Below the pieces are notes generated by a model. That model was not told the DNA's origin and did not search any database. It saw only the letters and a list, made by a program, of their open reading frames with translations. This document shows, piece by piece, positions 5,514-7,612 of a stretch of 7,612 bases of DNA. Source of the stretch: Myxococcales bacterium (lineage in GTDB: Bacteria > Myxococcota > Myxococcia > Myxococcales > Anaeromyxobacteraceae); assembly GCA_021779335.1 (NCBI GenBank), contig JAJYAW010000130.1, forward strand, positions 1 through 7,612, in the 5' to 3' direction. The position numbers were made by a program, and so were the translations under genes. The first letter of the stretch is position 1. Every line of letters begins with the position of its first letter.

Positions 5514-7612
5514 CTACCCGACCTGGGCCAGCGACAGCCTGGAGGCCCAGCGCCCGCGCAGCGCCTCGGCCGCGGCGGCGTGGGCCGGATCCGACAGGTC
5601 GGGGTCGGCGGCCACCAGGGCGAAGGCCTCCTCGCGCGCCTCCTCCAGGATGGCCTCGTCGCGGTACAGGTCGGCCACCTCCAGGAGCGCCTGTCCCGAC
5701 TGGCGGGTCCCCAGCAGCTCGCCCGGCCCGCGCAGCTTGAGGTCGACCCGGGCCAGCTCGAAGCCGTCCTGGGTGGCCGCCAGCGCCTCCAGCCGCTCGC
5801 GGGCCTCGGGCCCGGCCTTGCGGAAGTGGGCGATGAGCAGGCAGCGGCTCCTGGCCGCGCCGCGGCCCACCCGGCCGCGCAGCTGGTGGAGCTGCGACAG
5901 GCCGAAGCGCTCGGCGTGCTCCACGATCATGACGCTGGCGTTGGGCACGTCCACGCCCACCTCGATGACCGTGGTGGCCACCAGCACCTTCAGCTCGCCG
6001 CGTCGGAAGGCCTCCATGACCGCCTGCTTCTCCTCGCCCTTCATCTGGCCGTGGAGCAGCCCGACGGCGTGCGGGGCGAAGGTCTTGCGCAGCTGCGCCA
6101 CCCCGGTGGTGGCGTCGGCCAGGTCGGACTTCTCCGACTCCTCCACCAGCGGGTAGACGACGAAGGCCTGCCGCCCCGCCGCGAGCTCGCTCGCCGCCAG
6201 CTCGTAGGCCTTCTTGCGCTGCGAGTCGCCGAAGAGCCTCGTCTCCACCGGCGTCCTGCCGGGTGGGAGCTCGGTGATCTTGGACTGGTCGAGGTCGCCG
6301 TAGAAGGCGAGCGCCAGGGTGCGCGGGATGGGGGTCGCCGTCATGACCAGCACGTCCGGGCGGCGCCCCTTGCCGATGAGGGCGGCCCGCTGCAGCACGC
6401 CGAAGCGGTGCTGCTCGTCCACCACCACCAGGCCGAGCCGCTCGAACTCGACCTCCTGCTCCAGCAGGGCGTGGGTGCCGACCACGATGCGGGCGGCGCC
6501 GCGGCGCACCGCGGCGCGCGCGTCCCGCTGCCCCTTGCCGCGCCCCGCGCTGGCCACTAGCGCCACCTCGATCGGCGTGCCCTCCAGCCAGCGCGAGAGG
6601 GTGCGGACGTGCTGCTCGGCCAGGATCTCGGTGGGCGCCATGAGGGCCGCCTGCCAGCCGGACTGGACCGCCAGCAGCATGGCGGCGAAGGCCACCGCGG
6701 TCTTGCCGCTGCCCACGTCGCCCTGCAGGAGCCGGTTCATGGGCTCGGGCCGCGCCATGTCCAGGGCCACCTCGCGCAGCGCCTTCTGCTGCGAGGCGGT
6801 CAGCTCGAAGGGCAGGCGCGCCAGGGCCCGGCCCAGCGCCTCCGGCCCGGCCTCGAAGGCGACGCCCGCCTCCACCTTGACGCCCTGGCGACGGCGCGCC
6901 AGCGCGAGCTGCAGGAAGAAGAGTTCCTCGAAGACGAGGCGCCGGAAGGGGGGCGTGGCCCGCCCCTCGGCGGCGGCGAGGTCGGTGCCGGGCGGGGGGA
7001 AGTGGGCCTGGCGCACCGCCTCGCCGCGCCCCAGCAGCCCGCGGCGGATCCGCACCGGCGCGGGCAGATCGTCCACCGAGAGCGGCGCCAGCTCGTCGCA
7101 CAGCCGCTTCATGAGCTTGCGCAGCGCCGGGTGCTGCCAGTCGGCCGGCCCGGCGTAGATGGGGACGATGCGGCCGAAGTTGGCCGAGTCGCCGGGCTGG
7201 TGGCGCTCCACCTCCGGCTGCGTCATCTGGCGCCGCCCGCCGAACCCCTCCGTCACCTTGCCCGACACCAGCAGCGTGGCCCCCACCGGCAGCTGCTTCT
7301 CCTTCCAGGGCGGGGCGTTGAAGAAGACCAGCCCCAGGCCGCCGGAGGGGTCGGCCACGGCCACCTCGAGCATGGCGCGGCCGTTGCGGGTCCGGCGCGA
7401 GCGGACCGTCTTCACGGTGGCGAGGACGATGGCCTCCTCGCCGAAGCGCAGGTCGGCGATGCGGCGGAGCGTGGACCGGTCCTGCCAGGCGCGCGGCCAG
7501 AACTCGAGCGCCTGCTCCACCGTGGTGCGCCCGCGCTCCTCCAGCAGCCCGCGCGGCGCCGGGTGGGCGCGCGGCAGGGCCGCCAGGGCGGTGCCCAGCG
7601 CGACGCGCCGGG
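5514..7612 (-). CDS. recG: ATP-dependent DNA helicase RecG (5' partial)
   Basis: RecG is a superfamily 2 double-stranded DNA translocase that remodels stalled replication forks and branch-migrates Holliday junctions. About 698 residues are visible, ending at TAG (5514-5516). The N-terminal wedge/OB-fold part (about 7450-7200) is followed by the helicase motifs: A-P-T-E-I-L-A-E-Q-H (Ia), Walker A G-D-V-G-S-G-K-T at 6699-6722, D-E-Q-H at 6408-6419, T-A-T-P-I-P-R at 6321-6341, A-T-T-V-I-E-V-G-V-D-V-P-N-A (V) near 5935-5982, and Q-L-H-Q-L-R-G-R-V-G-R-G (VI) at 5859-5894. The C-terminal L-R-G-P-G-E-L-L-G-T-R-Q-S-G is the TRG-type translocation motif. All key residues are intact. The GTG at 7520 is not the start: the frame stays open to the right edge, and the upstream residues (ending R-G-R-T-T-V-E-Q-A-L-E-F-W-P-R-A-W-Q-D-R) align with the RecG N-terminus. 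The E. coli protein would begin near the window edge; any longer extension lies outside. Confidence 0.96.
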   Translation of the reverse strand, partial: RRVALGTALAALPRAHPAPRGLLEERGRTTVEQALEFWPRAWQDRSTLRRIADLRFGEEAIVLATVKTVRSRRTRNGRAMLEVAVADPSGGLGLVFFNAPPWKEKQLPVGATLLVSGKVTEGFGGRRQMTQPEVERHQPGDSANFGRIVPIYAGPADWQHPALRKLMKRLCDELAPLSVDDLPAPVRIRRGLLGRGEAVRQAHFPPPGTDLAAAEGRATPPFRRLVFEELFFLQLALARRRQGVKVEAGVAFEAGPEALGRALARLPFELTASQQKALREVALDMARPEPMNRLLQGDVGSGKTAVAFAAMLLAVQSGWQAALMAPTEILAEQHVRTLSRWLEGTPIEVALVASAGRGKGQRDARAAVRRGAARIVVGTHALLEQEVEFERLGLVVVDEQHRFGVLQRAALIGKGRRPDVLVMTATPIPRTLALAFYGDLDQSKITELPPGRTPVETRLFGDSQRKKAYELAASELAAGRQAFVVYPLVEESEKSDLADATTGVAQLRKTFAPHAVGLLHGQMKGEEKQAVMEAFRRGELKVLVATTVIEVGVDVPNASVMIVEHAERFGLSQLHQLRGRVGRGAARSRCLLIAHFRKAGPEARERLEALAATQDGFELARVDLKLRGPGELLGTRQSGQALLEVADLYRDEAILEEAREEAFALVAADPDLSDPAHAAAAEALRGRWASRLSLAQVG

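Noticed and set aside
3255..6560. A 1101-residue open frame on the + strand, antisense to thrC, the zinc-ribbon gene and recG
   Set aside because: It runs across three well-supported genes on the other strand and its translation is Gly/Ala/Arg/His-rich low complexity with no motif. Long antisense frames are expected where third codon positions are almost all G or C.
4888..7101. A 737-residue open frame on the - strand overlapping recG in another frame
   Set aside because: It is an Arg/Gly/Pro-rich frame-shifted shadow of recG, which carries all helicase motifs in its own frame.
7518..7520. GTG as the start of recG
   Set aside because: The frame is open for 30 further residues to the window edge and those residues match the N-terminal RecG region, so this is an internal valine codon.
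1..7612. CRISPR arrays, tRNA or rRNA genes, insertion sequences, attachment sites, or an antiphage or other novel defence system
   Set aside because: No spaced direct repeats, transposase motifs, terminal inverted repeats or RNA-gene patterns were seen; the gene set is housekeeping plus two unknown small proteins, with uniform composition.

Overview
The window is extremely GC-rich and densely coded, with G or C at nearly every third codon position. The gene content and the style of the proteins (a large Ala/Arg/Leu-rich TPR protein, a RecG, a multi-zinc-ribbon protein with an acidic Ala/Pro/Glu linker) suggest a myxobacterium, most likely an Anaeromyxobacter-like member of the Myxococcota. 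This assignment is inference from composition and protein character, not from a marker gene.

Layout. On the + strand, from the left edge to 1643, lies the 3' part of a large TPR-repeat protein whose start is outside the window. It converges on a leftward block of six genes on the - strand that fills the rest of the window. In transcription order these are: recG (7612 to 5514, start cut by the right edge), a three-zinc-ribbon protein (5504-4956), a 97-bp gap with a possible promoter, threonine synthase thrC (4859-3510), a small two-helix membrane protein (3499-3086), thymidylate kinase tmk (3089-2445) and a CinA/MoaB-like domain protein (2434-1688). The two convergent units are separated by about 45 bp holding a strong GC hairpin that could terminate both.

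How the genes relate. RecG and the zinc-ribbon gene are 9 bp apart and probably cotranscribed. The four genes from thrC down are 10 bp apart, overlapped by 4 bp (GTGA), or nearly abutting, which looks like one translationally coupled transcript. The functions are mixed housekeeping: replication-fork and recombination repair (RecG), dTTP supply (Tmk), threonine synthesis (ThrC) and a CinA-type nucleotide-metabolism domain.

This is mostly an ordinary chromosomal region. No mobile element, CRISPR array, tRNA or rRNA was seen. The points worth a second look are a thymidylate kinase whose Walker A lysine is threonine, three E-x-T-x-x-E repeats in the zinc-ribbon linker, a TPR protein whose C-terminus looks like a catalytically dead M48 peptidase, and the thrC leader with a possible promoter and an 11-codon upstream reading frame.
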